A stretch of 64,000 nt of DNA, from positions 1,846,835-1,910,834 of the forward strand of contig CM057157.1 of assembly GCA_029962745.1 (NCBI GenBank), read 5' to 3'. Position numbers and translations under genes: made by a program. Below the pieces are notes generated by a model, which did no database searches, had not been told where the DNA came from, and saw only the letters and a list, made by a program, of their open reading frames with translations. Positions 24,638 to 32,985 of this stretch are shown in pieces. The stretch comes from Echinometra lucunter (Eukaryota > Echinodermata > Echinoidea > Camarodonta > Echinometridae). Numbering within the stretch: the first letter of the stretch is position 1; each line of letters starts with the position of its first letter.

Positions 24638-26626
24638 GATCTATTTAAAAAAAAGGTTTAGCCTTCTTCACAATGATGTGCCATTTGCAGTGACTATGCC
24701 ATTATAGAATACGCAGTACTGCTAGATATAGAGTAAAGTCAACAGTGAAATGTTGCAAAATGCGTGGTTTTTAACATCGAAGTCTCCAGTTGTTTTCAAG
24801 ATGCAATGTTTTGAATGGAGACAAGGTGACACATTAAGTCTTGCCTGAACGTCAGAAGCTTATTGTTCTTTCTTTAAAAAGTGAAATTGGTTTGAAAGAA
24901 TGTTAAAGTGGTCATCGATGAACATGATGAAGTCCAAAAGGCATGAATGCTATGCCCTTTTGTTTGGAAGATGAAAGTTGCCTTAAATATTGTTTGTGTG
25001 AGTTAGAGCTGAAGCTTACTAAGTGGTTGTAAGATGTAAAGATGCCACAAATATCTAAAGGCCCAAGCAATTGAACAAATTCCAAGCAGGTGTATCCCAA
25101 ACAATGTTGCATCCTGATTTGGGGTGAGTGCAAGTACCATATCAAGACTGCGGGTGAAATTTCTTTAATCTGGGGAAGTTAAGACAGGCAGAGGAATGGG
25201 CGTCCAAAAGAGACGACAACGCGGTATTACACTGTTTGCATTTAGGAATCGAACGCAAACCGGCAAGAATCTCCGAGACGCATATGCAGGGTGATTCTGC
25301 CGAAGAAAAAGGGCTAGGCTCAATTATTCCAAACAGCTTTCATCCACGTGTGTAGATGAGAATGTGCATAGACCTCCGCGAAATTTCTTGAATGTTTAAG
25401 TTAAGACAGGCAGAGGAGTGGACGTCCAAAAGAGACAACGCCACGAGAAGATCGGTATATTACTCCGTTTGCATTTAGGAATTTAAGGCAAACTTTCATC
25501 CTTACGCATTAACATCTTTCAAATTAAATCCATTCTCCATACAAACAAGAATTCAATAGTGAAAACAATGAAATTTGCAGCATCTCATTTTGAGCTTGTT
25601 ATGTATATTCAGAAGAACCGAGAGGTCCATATTTGCATAAGCATTACAGATGACACATCATTGTGAAGAGAAATAATCAAGCCTTTGAACAAGACCAACG
25701 TATGAGGATGAAACAACAAGAGATATATTGCCCCTAAAACGTGAATTGCAGAACTTTTTGGAGGAGTTTATGTAAAGTTCAGGAATACTTTGTACATTGG
25801 ACTGTGGAGGATAATTCTTCATAATTTTGATAAAACTTGTTTCATAAATGAAACAAGGATAATGTCGCTACAGATTTTGTGTTTTTCGAGAAAATAAATG
25901 CTATTTTGAAGTTTACAACAGAGCCTACACCCACATCCAGCGACTATCTACATCTACATTGTGTTAGGCTGAGATCAAATCTTGTTATTGACACTAACTT
26001 TGTAACCAATTTCTTTACGTGCAATGCAAAATCTCTCTTTCCACGTTCCGGTATTCACCCTGTGTCTATCACATCGTTACATACACTTCACACACATACC
26101 TGTTTTTGCACCCACATGCCCGTAAACATCCCCTCAAATAACATCCCGCACCCCTCTCTCTCACTCCTTGCACCTCGTATACTACCAACTCAATGGAAAT
26201 TGATTTTTACAGTACGAGCTTTTAAAGACCTGATTTTAATATAGCTTTAATGAATTTATTTTGCCCTGTTCCTGCACCCACGTCCTCTTAAGCATCTATT
26301 TCCATATAACATACAACACCTCTCTCTTTTCTACTTTAAGTTTAATAGTCCATTAACTATAACGTGAAAAACGTGAGAATGAATAACTTTTGATAAATTC
26401 TGTTAATCAGAGTACAGACGGCAAGTAAGGAATCGGACTGATTTCTGTTTAACCACTGCAGACTTTTGAGTTTTTCTATATATTCTTTTACAGCAAAAGA
26501 CTGAAGGCAAATGCTCAGTCCTCCTCATCAAAAACCGATCCAAAAACAATCGACGACCAACCAGCATACGAGAACCCAGCCTTTGAATCTCCACCTGTAA
26601 ACGCCTATGAAAGCATAAGACATTAG
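8478..26626 (+). CDS. Receptor A: Tie-like ectodomain, TM, no kinase (multi-exon span)
   Basis: Twelve exons (8478-8816, 12035-12313, 13357-13491, 15525-15701, 16303-16440, 18788-18823, 19626-19925, 21148-21462, 22010-22083, 23905-24148, 24362-24449, 26494-26626) join into one open frame of 752 codons. The signal exon should lie outside the window. The order is Ig1, Ig2, EGF1-3, extra EGF start, Ig3, FN3, FN3, TM, tail. Known Tie hallmarks seen here are a cysteine-free Ig2 that leads directly into EGF1, CLPDPYGCSC in EGF2 and REGEGGEG in the first FN3. The exons have AG/GT borders and matching phases. Tie proteins have three FN3 modules and a cytoplasmic kinase; here I find two FN3 modules and a tail of about 43 residues with YENP and YESI. 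Inferred to be a single-pass surface receptor that signals by tyrosine docking, or a decoy. Ligand unknown. Confidence 0.85.
9025..9272. mobile_element. Near-perfect palindromic element
   Basis: Left arm TATGGTGGCCTGAAGTACGC and right arm GCGTACTTCAGGGCCACCATA are complementary with a one-base bulge, and the pairing runs on through most of the roughly 245 bp. Inner units GAATTTC/CATGAATTTCATG are themselves palindromic. Copy B has an uninterrupted GCTGATCAGCTGACGG at 50369-50384, so this is a clean insertion. No coding capacity; transposase source unknown. Confidence 0.8.
9289..11232. mobile_element. Non-autonomous DNA transposon, about 1.9 kb
   Basis: The left end CGCACAGTGGGCCAGG, with CAAAGTGCGCCAA further in, is mirrored by the right end TTGGCGCACTTTG and CCTGGCCCACTGTGC. 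GGTGTC flanks both ends (9283-9288 and 11233-11238), a candidate 6-bp target duplication; copy B has a single GGTATC there. There is no transposase frame. The interior holds a TCTA/TCCA tetranucleotide array (10440-10840), which produces meaningless open frames. Superfamily not assigned. Confidence 0.7.
10440..10845. repeat. TCTA/TCCA tetranucleotide array
   Basis: Roughly 400 bp of degenerate TCTA, TCCA and TATC units lie inside the DNA transposon at 9289-11232. The long Tyr/Ser/Pro/Leu frames over it are microsatellite translations. Confidence 0.9.
11524..12016. other. Copy A-specific insertion before the Ig2 exon
   Basis: Copy B passes from CTACCATCT directly to CAATGTTCTCTTTACAG (50685-50709). 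Copy A has about 490 extra bases here. They contain an A-run at 11669 and a small inverted repeat AAAGTGGGTACC/GGTACCCACTTT (11706-11850). The insertion adds a possible upstream acceptor (TGTTTCAG at 12001) that would extend the Ig2 exon in frame by 11 codons. Family unknown. Confidence 0.6.
12035..12313 (+). CDS. Receptor A exon: Ig2 (cysteine-free)
   Basis: The acceptor is CATTTACAG and the donor G|GTAGGT; the exon is phase 1 on both sides and 279 nt, the same as copy B. It begins AYFIPSGGRFTQTVIAGEV and ends GLMRLIVKG. There are no cysteines. That layout, and the ending just before the EGF cysteine, matches Tie Ig2, which also lacks the usual disulphide. An alternative acceptor at 12001 gives an in-frame N-terminal extension found only in copy A. 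Confidence 0.85.
12382..12937. mobile_element. MITE with GGGTGTCCCAGAAAAAGC-type ends
   Basis: CAGAAAAAGCGGAACGG at 12396-12412 is perfectly complementary to 12907-12923, and TACC/GGTA words lie just outside. Ends of this type with TA targets suggest a Tc1/mariner-like source, which is inference. It sits in the intron after Ig2, and the matching position of copy B has different sequence. Confidence 0.6.
13357..13491 (+). CDS. Receptor A exon: EGF1
   Basis: The acceptor is TTGTTTAG and the donor GTATAG; 135 nt, phase 1 at both ends. It encodes ECPKGRYNSSSGCLQTCSC then YNGGICDDETGRCICAPGF and KGETCQE, with eight cysteines in laminin/Tie-type EGF spacing. Copy B differs in only a few residues (K to M, S to T). 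Confidence 0.9.
13695..14125. mobile_element. hAT-like MITE, 431 bp
   Basis: The terminal inverted repeats TAGAGTCCCCAGTTTTCCG (13695-13713) and CGGAAAACTGGGGACTCTA (14107-14125) are perfect over 19 bp. An 8-bp direct repeat GTTTACAC flanks it (13687-13694 and 14126-14133). The 8-bp duplication suggests a hAT-type transposase. The interior has many ACGGAA words and no ORF. Copy B lacks it. Confidence 0.8.
14134..14526. mobile_element. Second palindromic element next to the hAT-like MITE
   Basis: GGCGTAAATCAC at about 14138 pairs with GTGGATTTACGCC at about 14510-14522, enclosing poly-G (14151-14162) and poly-C (14490-14499) runs. GTTTACAC occurs again just right of it (14527-14534). Absent from copy B, which lacks all of about 13520-14570. 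Likely non-autonomous; no ORF. Confidence 0.5.
14974..15517. mobile_element. Foldback built from inverted GGTTCGTTATTCCGAA units
   Basis: The left half (14984-15245) repeats GGTTCGTTATTCCGAA and GGTTCGTTAGTCCGAA with AAAATGAAATAA spacers. The right half (15246-15505) repeats the exact complement. The two halves could fold into one long hairpin. AAC flanks both ends. In copy B the words CCTCTAAACACAG (52921-52933) are joined directly, so this is an insertion, and it ends only a few bases before the EGF2 acceptor. Confidence 0.8.
15525..15701 (+). CDS. Receptor A exon: EGF2
   Basis: The acceptor is TTAACACAG and the donor G|GTAAAG; 177 nt, phase 1 on both sides. It encodes ALEFHHDTGCGGNRFGRSCE and later CLPDPYGCSCAPGYKGLNC. 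The CLPDPYGCSC block is the residue pattern I know from the second EGF module of vertebrate Tie receptors and is the strongest single family signature in the gene. Its polypyrimidine region was replaced by the end of the foldback element, so splicing efficiency may differ from copy B. Confidence 0.9.
16303..16440 (+). CDS. Receptor A exon: EGF3
   Basis: The acceptor is GGCGATAG and the donor GTCAGT; 138 nt, phase 1 on both sides. It encodes ECDGGEFGASCTETCHC then CDRFTGVC and CEPGWTGNSC. CDRF in the middle and PGW near the end match the third Tie EGF module. Confidence 0.9.
16561..16680. repeat. GAA/GGA purine tract after EGF3
   Basis: About 120 bp of GAAGAA/GAGGAG repeats. The same tract lies at the same place in copy B (53816-53935), so it predates the duplication. 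Minus-strand poly-Ser/Pro frames over it are not genes. Confidence 0.85.
16735..17411. mobile_element. MITE host with nested GC-rich palindrome (A)
   Basis: The outer element starts GTTTCATAAAGCTATTCGTAA and ends AGAACAGGTTTATGAAACACGC, the same family as 5886-6048. Nested inside (16816-17172) is a different element with ends ACTGCTTTCACACCAAGG and CCTTGATGTGAAAGCAGT, filled with CGACCGATCG/CGGTCGCTG units in both orientations. The nested element is absent from copy B, where the same outer element holds another insertion. Confidence 0.75.
17735..18455. other. Copy A-specific repeat block in the EGF3-Ig3 intron
   Basis: It begins ATAGGCGCTGGAAGCGGG and contains poly-G/poly-C runs. Copy B (55130-55404) has unrelated sequence between the same flanking words (GGGTTTTTACAG and CGACTGCC). 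No coding exon recognised; it looks like a degraded mobile repeat. Confidence 0.45.
18788..18823 (+). CDS. Receptor A exon: 12-codon extra EGF start
   Basis: A 36-nt exon sits between TTTTACAG and GTATGTGA, phase 1 at both ends, encoding ECVAGRYGQNCA. It looks like the first two cysteines of a fourth EGF module whose remainder is missing. Copy B has the same exon with only synonymous-type changes (55761-55796), which supports it being real. Too short to be called by an ORF search. Confidence 0.75.
19151..19196. repeat. AT microsatellite
   Basis: An uninterrupted TA run in the intron before Ig3. Copy B has a longer TA/AAT array at the same place (56291-56390). Confidence 0.95.
19626..19925 (+). 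CDS. Receptor A exon: Ig3
   Basis: The acceptor is TTTCCGTAG and the donor GTAGGT; 300 nt, phase 1 at both ends. It encodes GTFQVENTPKNEGQPDIHF, then SCRRDGG with the first cysteine, and LFVCIIYDANS with the second. It matches the Ig module between the EGFs and FN3s of Tie. It is clearly homologous to the Ig exon of the minus-strand mini-receptor (33790-34080): FSC, GG, VV, RK and FVC line up. The equivalent exon of receptor B is destroyed. Confidence 0.85.
19966..20132. repeat. TGCACC-rich dispersed repeat, copy 2
   Basis: It contains TTTTGCACCCCAAATGCAAC and complementary GGGTGCAA words, as in 8056-8178. It lies just after the Ig3 exon of receptor A in a stretch deleted from copy B. Confidence 0.55.
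21148..21462 (+). CDS. Receptor A exon: FN3-1
   Basis: The acceptor is AATTCAAG and the donor C|GTAAGT; 315 nt, phase 1 on both sides. It encodes LPRLSRSPIIQETTPTTITL, then SWDRW (the FN3 core Trp), GYNVYY and TREGEGGEGPLKNITAS. The GEGGEG turn is a Tie FN3 feature. Copy B keeps it with GEGVEG. Confidence 0.9.
22010..22083 (+). CDS. Receptor A exon: FN3-2, first half
   Basis: The acceptor is AAATGTAG and the donor CAG|GTGAG; 74 nt, entering in phase 1 and leaving in phase 0. It encodes PPTRVLSHVAVHQVPSPQQI and then LITWQ, ending at the core Trp strand. The module is split by an intron, unlike FN3-1. Confidence 0.85.
22647..23655 (-). mobile_element. LINE 3' fragment (reverse transcriptase C-terminus)
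   Basis: On the minus strand it encodes CLGVLIDEELKWSKQIENVC, then YNSLVLPRFDYCSVVW and KLQKIQKRAARIIL, the conserved region after the RT domain of CR1-like LINEs. The stop is at 23030 and the 3' tail is an AAAT repeat (22649-22672 on the plus strand). Copy B joins the flanking words TTTTATTGTTGGA and AAAAGCTAAAAG directly (58750-58783), so this is a 5'-truncated insertion unique to copy A in the intron of FN3-2. Confidence 0.85.
23905..24148 (+). CDS. Receptor A exon: FN3-2, second half
   Basis: The acceptor is TTTTCGCAG and the donor A|GTAGGT; 244 nt, phase 0 in and phase 1 out. It encodes GFTNISVYYSSTSDASSRGS, then SYYLTSLQPGTQYSIYMTLW, the YxI/Y strand of FN3. Only about five codons differ from copy B. 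Confidence 0.9.
24362..24449 (+). CDS. Receptor A exon: transmembrane
   Basis: The acceptor is TTTTCCTAG and the donor TG|GTAAGC; 88 nt, phase 1 in and phase 2 out. It encodes SISCSIVPWALFGITFLVC then AVVIVVLICQC. One uncharged hydrophobic helix with no basic or acidic residue, so there is no sign of adaptor pairing through a charged TM residue. Confidence 0.9.
26494..26626 (+). CDS. Receptor A last exon: short cytoplasmic tail
   Basis: The acceptor is CTTTTACAG. The first C completes TG|C after the TM exon, then come KRLKANAQSSSSKTDPK, TIDDQPAYENPAF and ESPPVNAYESIRH followed by TAG. YENP is an NPxF/Grb2-type docking candidate and YESI a hemITAM-like YxxI. There is no kinase. The polyadenylation hexamer present in copy B (AATAAA) is AATAGA here at 26711. 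Seven of nine codon differences from copy B change the residue. Confidence 0.85.
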
Positions 26627-28849
26627 TGAGACAAATGTGCCGACGACTATTATTTCAAACTATAAATAAGTAGAATATTTTAAGTATCTTTAAGTGCATA
26701 CTCAGATTGCAATAGAAATTATCGGAGAGTGGAAACATCTTTAAAGAGTGGAGCAGGTGTATGCTAGCTCCACCCAATGCGTGATATGCCACTGATATAA
26801 ATGTAATCACGTTTGCAAAGAGCTTCTGAAAAATCAACCCAGGGAAAAGTATGACAACAACGTATCATCTAATCCGAAGATGATTTTTTTCAAATGTAGA
26901 AGGATATGGAAATGGTCCTAGTTTTATTTTTTCTAAAGTCTTTTCGAACGGATTAATATATGTATTTTTTAAAATTAACCTCAACATCCAGAAATGACAA
27001 TAATTCTTAGACGCATTACAATTCCCTTTGACTCAAACGGAAATGCCCGACAGGTGACATCCACACGTGTCTTTTTCATTAACATGTATGTTCCTTTGAT
27101 GGGCCTTACTGAAAAAAAGAAAAAAAGGAGAGCTTCATTTGAGTATAATTCTATGAACGGTGCAAGAAAATAGAGAACATCGGTATAAGATCTGTTACGT
27201 GGGTATTAAATTGGAATTATCAAACTTTTTCTTTACGTACATCTAGTATGGTTGAAAGGTGAAGGGAAGATTGTAGATACTACTTTTGTCTGCATTTGTT
27301 TGTGTTATGAGGGTTGTTTCATAAACAGCACGTACATGTAGCATGGCACGTGGTATTACGAATCCTAACCATTGTATGCTTCCCCTGGCAAAACATTAAT
27401 GGCTACTCTTGATCCGTGTGAAATTAATTGGTATCCGATCGGAGGATTTTTTTTTTACTCAGTGAGTGATGGTTCGTGTAAGCTTGAAGAATAATATGTG
27501 AGGGGTTAATATTACACAGTACAGTAAATTTGAAAATTGCTGAGCAGTATTTATACATGTCTAACGATTATTAGTATACTAAAGTTATTGTGGTGTTTTA
27601 TGTGAAGTAACAATATTGTCACGAAATTGATTCGTTGCCATTGTAAACGTGTGGGTACTCGCGTCCTTAGTGCATGCATGCGTTGGGGATTTGGATACAA
27701 ATTGTGCGCGCGCGCATTATCATGGCAGTTGGTGTTGGCGATCATCAGGGAACGGACGTGTCGGGTAGGTAGCTCCGGGGGCCTGTAAAGTGCTCGTGCT
27801 TGTGAACGCTGTGTATTTGTTTAACGGAGTTAACTGGTTATTTTTTAAAGAGTCACCCAAATAATAAAGGCATTTGCCCACTGGAAGGTCAGAGATTCGA
27901 CTATTGTTTGGTTTTTGCGAGTAAATAGGTCGTGTGTGTCTGGTGCAGATATCTGTGGTAACGTGTTTCTGATCTGTTCCCGTGCAAGTGTGATTGTAAC
28001 TGTTAGAGCCTGAGAGAGCTTGAGTAGGCGACGGGAGCGAACCCAACACATTATTTTATTGTTTTGACATGTAACATTAACCCTTAGTGGGGAAAGTAGG
28101 TTTCACATTGTCGCACAAAAGGATCATATAAAATTTCTTTAAATATCCCAAGAGCAGCACGGTTAGGAGTTTACGGGGGCAGTTTTGAACCGGTGTCGGG
28201 ATAGGTTAATTTGAAACTATGAAACTTTGACCATTTACAAGATTCAAAATCTAAACAACATCAACAACAACAGGAACAACAACACTTTATGAGTATTAAG
28301 AAAACCAGTAGCAAGAATATCATCGGTCTTTTACTGAAATACATGTACATGTAGCTTAGATCTTCTGAAGAGAAAGAAAGGGAGAGGTTGCATGGAGATA
28401 AAAGAGTGGGGGGGGGGGGGGGAGGGTTTGGAAAAAGCAGAGAGAGAGAGAGAGAGATACGGATGGGTAGAGATAGGTAATATGGTGGCTAGAGATCAGG
28501 GTTTTTTTTTCTTAATTTTTGCAATATTTCCTTTTTGACCTTGCTTTTATATATATTATCTTTATTCGCCAAATAATACACATTATATATGGCACTTCTA
28601 TAAAAAGAACAGAAAAGAAAGTTGTAAGTATGAAATCATTACAAAATTAAAGGCAAAATACTCTGAGAAGAACAATTAATGAATAAGTAGGTGTATATAG
28701 GGAGAGAATATTGAATGAGTTGAAACTAAGAAACTCTACCACACGCATTCCAGTTATGATGCCAATACAAAGCTTCTCGCCTAAGAGGCTCAGCAATCTC
28801 ATTCCACCCAGGAATTCTTTTACTATTGTTCCCAAAACAAATTCCTTAT

Positions 28850-29821
28850 TCGATGGTTTGGTTTTAGGAATATACTGTTCTGAAGCTGATTTACATGCAC
28901 AAATAATATCCTGGTAAAGCATATAAATACCTTCTAAATGTTCCATACAGGCAGTATTTCTGCATGTCAATATTGATTTATCATACTGTAAATTTCTCAG
29001 ACTTTCATCAAGGATTGTTTTATACCTGTTGAGATATTTCACATCTGCCTTTCCCCATCATCAACTTCATCAAAACTTCATCAACACCACTTTTAACACT
29101 AAATGATCTCTCCCTATGTTCAAAATAATGAATATTTAGATCAAACTCAACCAAAAAGGGACAATGATCAGAAAAAAGAAGTTCATCAACAATTCCACAA
29201 CTAACCACTAATTTATTAAGCCCACTGATCAATCCTAGAAGTACTATAAGGCCATATGAATGTATAAGGCACTTTTGCAGTGTTTAGATCAATACAGACT
29301 GTCATATAAAAAAAAAAGTTCCACAAATTTCTAATCAGATCTGCATTAAGATCCCCACCACCAATATCATGCATAGGATTGAGACGATGAATAATTTGTG
29401 TAATTTCACTTTAAATATCATCGTAAACTTCATCAACACCACTACTATCACATAGCATGTACACATTAAAAAGTAGCATATCACATTTATTGTTAAAATT
29501 AAATAGTATTGCGTACAACCGATCGTCTATACATTTTACTTCTTGAAAGTTGCATGTCATACCAGAATGATATAACATAGCACACCCACCAAACGAACGA
29601 CCATGCAAAATAGTACTCTCATCCATTGAACTTTTACCAACTATTTCAATATCATCTAAACATTTTAGTTTGTATAACTGGCTTGAAAATACACCATGTT
29701 CTTGAAGAAAAAGAACATGAATTTGCAGCATAAGTTTTTGTATAAAGTCATATTCGGGTCCATTGTTCTTAAAATGTTTGCAGTTAAAACTAGCAATTTT
29801 AAACTGTCTTTTGAGGTCCAT
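28850..29821 (-). pseudogene. LINE endonuclease-domain fragment
   Basis: The minus strand starts MDLKRQFKIASFNCKHFKNN, typical of the first strand of APE-type LINE endonucleases. It continues with LFLQEHGV, FGGCAMLY, then GGGDLNAD (about 29340-29380) and LFSDHCPFLVEFDLN near 29165. Several stops and frame changes interrupt it. No RT follows, so the element is truncated at its 3' side, unusual for a LINE and probably caused by a later rearrangement. Confidence 0.75.
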
Positions 29822-30171
29822 GAATTCAGTGTCAGAGAAAAGTACTATTATTCAGAAGAACCGAGGGTTCTAATTTCTATTCCATTTTTTTCCCACTGCA
29901 CTTTGGAACAAAGATGGTTTAAACCAAATGAAATAATGCGATTAGAATCTACATATCGAAAATATTCATACATGTAATTGTTTGTTTGCTGCAATGACAT
30001 GTTTTTATTCAAGTGAAAGACCACAACATTTATCACCATAATCTGAATTCAGGAAGCTACTTTTCCGATTAACAAACTGCTAGAAGACTTTGATCGGGTG
30101 AATAAACTCTTTTTCGTCCTTACTAGGTCATCCAATCGTATCACACTGGGTGGACATGGATTGATATTAGT

Positions 30172-30690
30172 ACGGTGAATGGTCAATTTTTCAGGGGGGG
30201 GGGATGTTTCACAAAGACCAAGTTTGACTCAAATCGCTCTTAACTATGGCAGGCCATTGACGCCACTGTTTGCTTTCACCGTCGGTCCATCGGTCTCTAA
30301 AGGGATGCGCAAATCATTGTCACAAATTAGAAGAATTTACTTTTACGGTGAATGGTCAATTTTTCAGGGGGGGGGGGGATGTTTCACAAAGGCCAAGTTT
30401 GACTCAAATCGCTCTTAACTATGGCAGGCCATTGACGCCACTGTTTGCTTTCACCGTCGGTCCATCGGTCTGTAAAGGGATGCGCAAATCATTGTCACAA
30501 ATTAGAAGAATTTACTTTTTTTTTGTTTTCTCCATCAATGAACTATGAAAAAATGTCAATTCTGCAGATTTGTGGCCATGATTGCAAATCCTTTGAAACA
30601 TGGTGAGAGAAAACAGAGGCATGAATGGCCAGCCATAGTTAAGTGCGATTTGAGTCAATCTTTGTCTCTGTGAAGCACCCCCCAAATCTG
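30172..30690. repeat. Two direct repeats plus an inverted partial copy
   Basis: Units at 30172-30340 and 30345-30518 are nearly identical (GGTGAATGGTCAATTTTTCAG, poly-G, GATGTTTCACAAAG, GCAGGCCATTGACGCC). About 30545-30690 contains the inverted remainder (GGCCAGCCATAGTTAAG). It is likely a damaged palindromic element with one arm duplicated. Confidence 0.7.
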
Positions 30691-31086
30691 ATTTGTTCAT
30701 CAGCTTAATCAATAATTTGTATTAAGGATTTCGTGAAATAAGACTTCCATAGATGAAGTTGTACAACACAATTTTTCATGTACAAAGAAAGCAATGATGT
30801 TTTTAAAAAGTACACAAGATACAAATTTCAAAGCACCTTCTAAATTTATATATGTTTTGACGAGGGATGTAAGTCATATACAAAACGACTTTCATTATTG
30901 TAAGTTGCAAAATACATGCAAACAGTTACCTTACAAAACATATCAATTCAAGTAAGTTTTTATCTTTTTAACATAGGCATGAATGAAATTCATATAACTG
31001 TTTCTAGCATAGCAGTGATACTCCCTGAAAATTATATAAGGTCAATAACTTCTAGTCATTGACCTTGAAACCGTTTGTCAAAGTAG

Positions 31087-31234
31087 CACTAAACATTCGT
31101 CGAGCAATTATGAAGATGACTTTTCATCATTCAGTCGGCTTGACGATGTAGAAATTAGGAATGACTCATTCTTGTATGACAAATACAATGACAAACCTGC
31201 TGAATTTATTGACGAATCTTTCGGGACAGACTGA
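31087..31234 (+). CDS. Candidate alternative last exon, copy A
   Basis: A 148-nt open segment follows AAAGTAG. The first C would complete TG|C after the TM exon, exactly as in the known tail exon, then TKHSSSNYEDDFSSFSRLDD, VEIRNDSFLYDKYND and KPAEFIDESFGTD followed by TGA. AATAAA lies 42 nt after the stop. Copy B has the same length, phase, acceptor, stop and an AATAAA (63122-63269). The encoded tail is acidic, with tyrosines but no ITAM. Inferred to be alternative 3'-end usage. The polypyrimidine tract is weak, and expression is unproven. Confidence 0.55.
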
Positions 31235-31589
31235 CGAAATTAATGATTATTATTCTGTGTTTTTGAGACATGACGAATAAAAAAGACAAATTACAAAGAC
31301 GCTATAGAAACAAGAAGCCATCTTCGATATATTAAGACACATTTCCTCAATTAAACTGAAAAATACTAAAGCCATTTTCTTAGAATTTTGCGTTTGATTC
31401 TCCATTCTTAAAAAGAACTCCCTTTAAATAGAAATAACTTCCCTAGCATGTTGCTATGGTTCAACTTTTCATGCAAAGGTCTTGTAATTTTTGTCGAGCC
31501 ACCGAGGTGCAGCTAGACTTTCTTAGTGCAGTGGCGCCCGTCCGTCGTCGCTTATGAAATTTGAATGAAAATTTGCGACCATTTGTCCG

Positions 31590-31850
31590 TTTGTAACCAA
31601 ACTTGGGTGGTAGATGTTATATGGACCTCATTGTTATTTGGGGTCAAAGGTCATGTATATAGGTCAGGGTTAATTGAGGTCAAAATTTAATATTTACCAG
31701 CTAGTTTGTACTTGAGTTGGTAACTTGAAACATAGGTCCATTTGAAACCTAACTTGGATGGTATGCTTACAAGGATCTGAGTGTTATTTGGGGTCAAAGG
31801 TCATGTATATAGGTCAAGGTTAAATGAGGTCAAAATTTAATATTTACCTG
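31590..31850. repeat. Tandem repeat with GGTCAAAGGTCA words
   Basis: Two units of about 140-160 bp each contain GGGGTCAAAGGTCATGTATATAGG then GAGGTCAAAATTTAATATT. One or more units recur in copy B at 63745-63870. GGTCAAAGGTCA fits a DR1 nuclear-receptor element, but in a repeat this may be coincidence. Confidence 0.75.
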
Positions 31851-32298
31851 CTGGTTTCTCTGGATAAGACCAAAATCTAGACATCTTCTCTACTATATGC
31901 CAATTTGTAAAAAAAAAAAAAAATCCTATTGAACTCTCCGTCTTGGGAGACTGCTATAAATAGGCTATTGTGTTCTGAGTTCAGTATAAGGTCTGCAACA
32001 TTCCAGAAATTTTACAGGTAGGCTATATTCTAGTGGCTTGCAGAGACACAGAAACTGTTACGATTCATACAAATGAAATGTTGATATAACAAGACTTAGG
32101 CCTACATGTACAATAATCTATATATAAAATGCTCTTTCTTTAATGATTGGTACGATTCGTTATTTCCTACAAGAAATTATGAATAATGATTTCTCTTCTA
32201 GAAATGTCTGTGTTTACAAATACATAAAGAAAAATGGATATCACTTCCTTCAAGAAGATCTCTCCATTATTTAACAATCGTGTGAACATGTTTAAGAG

Positions 32299-32545
32299 TT
32301 AGACATGCTCCATCGTTTCCAGAATATTCTTCCTACCTCGTGGTCTATTTACAATATTGACATATTCCCTTGTATCACTCTGTTGTACCGATGTCAGTTC
32401 AAGTTCGTCATACACAGTACAAGTACTATCGTTGTTCATTGATTCGTAAATATCGTCACCTGTTTTAGGCGTTTCTGGGCATTTCTCCTCATAAGAGTTC
32501 TTCTCATTAACTACTTTTCCTGGCAGTCTGTCAGGAGATTTTCGC
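32299..32545 (-). CDS. Mini-receptor C last exon: tyrosine-rich tail
   Basis: The acceptor is TATCACAG (minus strand) and the first G completes CG|G. It encodes RKSPDRLPGKVVNEKNSYEE, then TGDDIYESMNNDSTCTVYDE, LELTSVQQSDTREYVNIVN, RPRGRK and a stop. YESM fits a PI3K-type YxxM, and YVNI a Grb2-type YxN. YESM to YDEL (8 residues between) and YDEL to YVNI (12 between) have ITAM-like spacing. The upstream methionine of the longer open frame lies in the intron. Confidence 0.75.
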
Positions 32546-32985
32546 CTGTGATATGATAACGAAACACAAGCAGCATAAATTGCCATCAGTGCGTATTTCA
32601 AACCGCTCGAATTTATAGTTATCAAAATGTTATTTACAATCAAACAGCAACGCTCTTGAGACCTATATGTAGTTCCTTTCATGGGCATACCAAATATGGT
32701 AATATTATTTTTCAAGTGAAACATGAAGGTCTTCCTGGACTGCTGAATGTATTATATTTTATTCGTATATGTACTTTTTAAAAAGGTAATAAACTTATTC
32801 TTATGTTATCTACATATTTTGATCGATTGGTATTTAATCAGCATGACCCGGTTAGCCCATTGGGCACCGTTAATCTTCCATAATGTAAAAACAATACTGT
32901 GCAGTTGAAAAGTACACAATCGGAGTAGCATAAAAAACCATTGTATTTGGTAAGGTAAAAATATTATAAAAAAGGATCTTCTTAC

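Larger units (their letters stand above)
27200..30870. other. 3.7-kb block present only in copy A
   Basis: Copy B runs from GTTACGTGGGT straight into CATATACAAAACGACTTTC (62910-62937), and copy A has about 3.7 kb between the same words. The block holds a LINE endonuclease fragment (minus, 28850-29821), an AATAATAAAGG-bearing stretch near 27860 that might be a solo LTR (weak), a G-run and GA repeat near 28410-28460, and tandem repeats at 30172-30515. It separates the usual tail exon from the alternative last exon. Confidence 0.7.
795..31850 (+). repeat. Segmental duplication unit A
   Basis: This unit is the first of two colinear copies. It starts at the words GATCTAAGCAAATAATCC (795) and is matched exon by exon and intron by intron by 46789-63940. 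Homology runs past the receptor tail exon, through an alternative last exon at 31.09 kb, to the GGTCAAAGGTCA repeats near 31.8 kb. Unit A is about 14 kb longer than unit B because it carries more insertions: a LINE, several palindromic elements, a LINE 3' fragment and a 3.7-kb block after the 3'UTR. Boundaries were set by eye. Confidence 0.85.

Noticed and set aside
24450..26493. Hidden kinase exons between TM and tail in receptor A
   Set aside because: No open segment with HRD, DFG or glycine-loop patterns on the + strand, and copy B is likewise empty (59840-61711).
27480..28050. Solo LTR ending in CCAACACA with AATAATAAAGG inside
   Set aside because: I could not find a matching TG start or a flanking duplication, so it was left unannotated within the A-only block.
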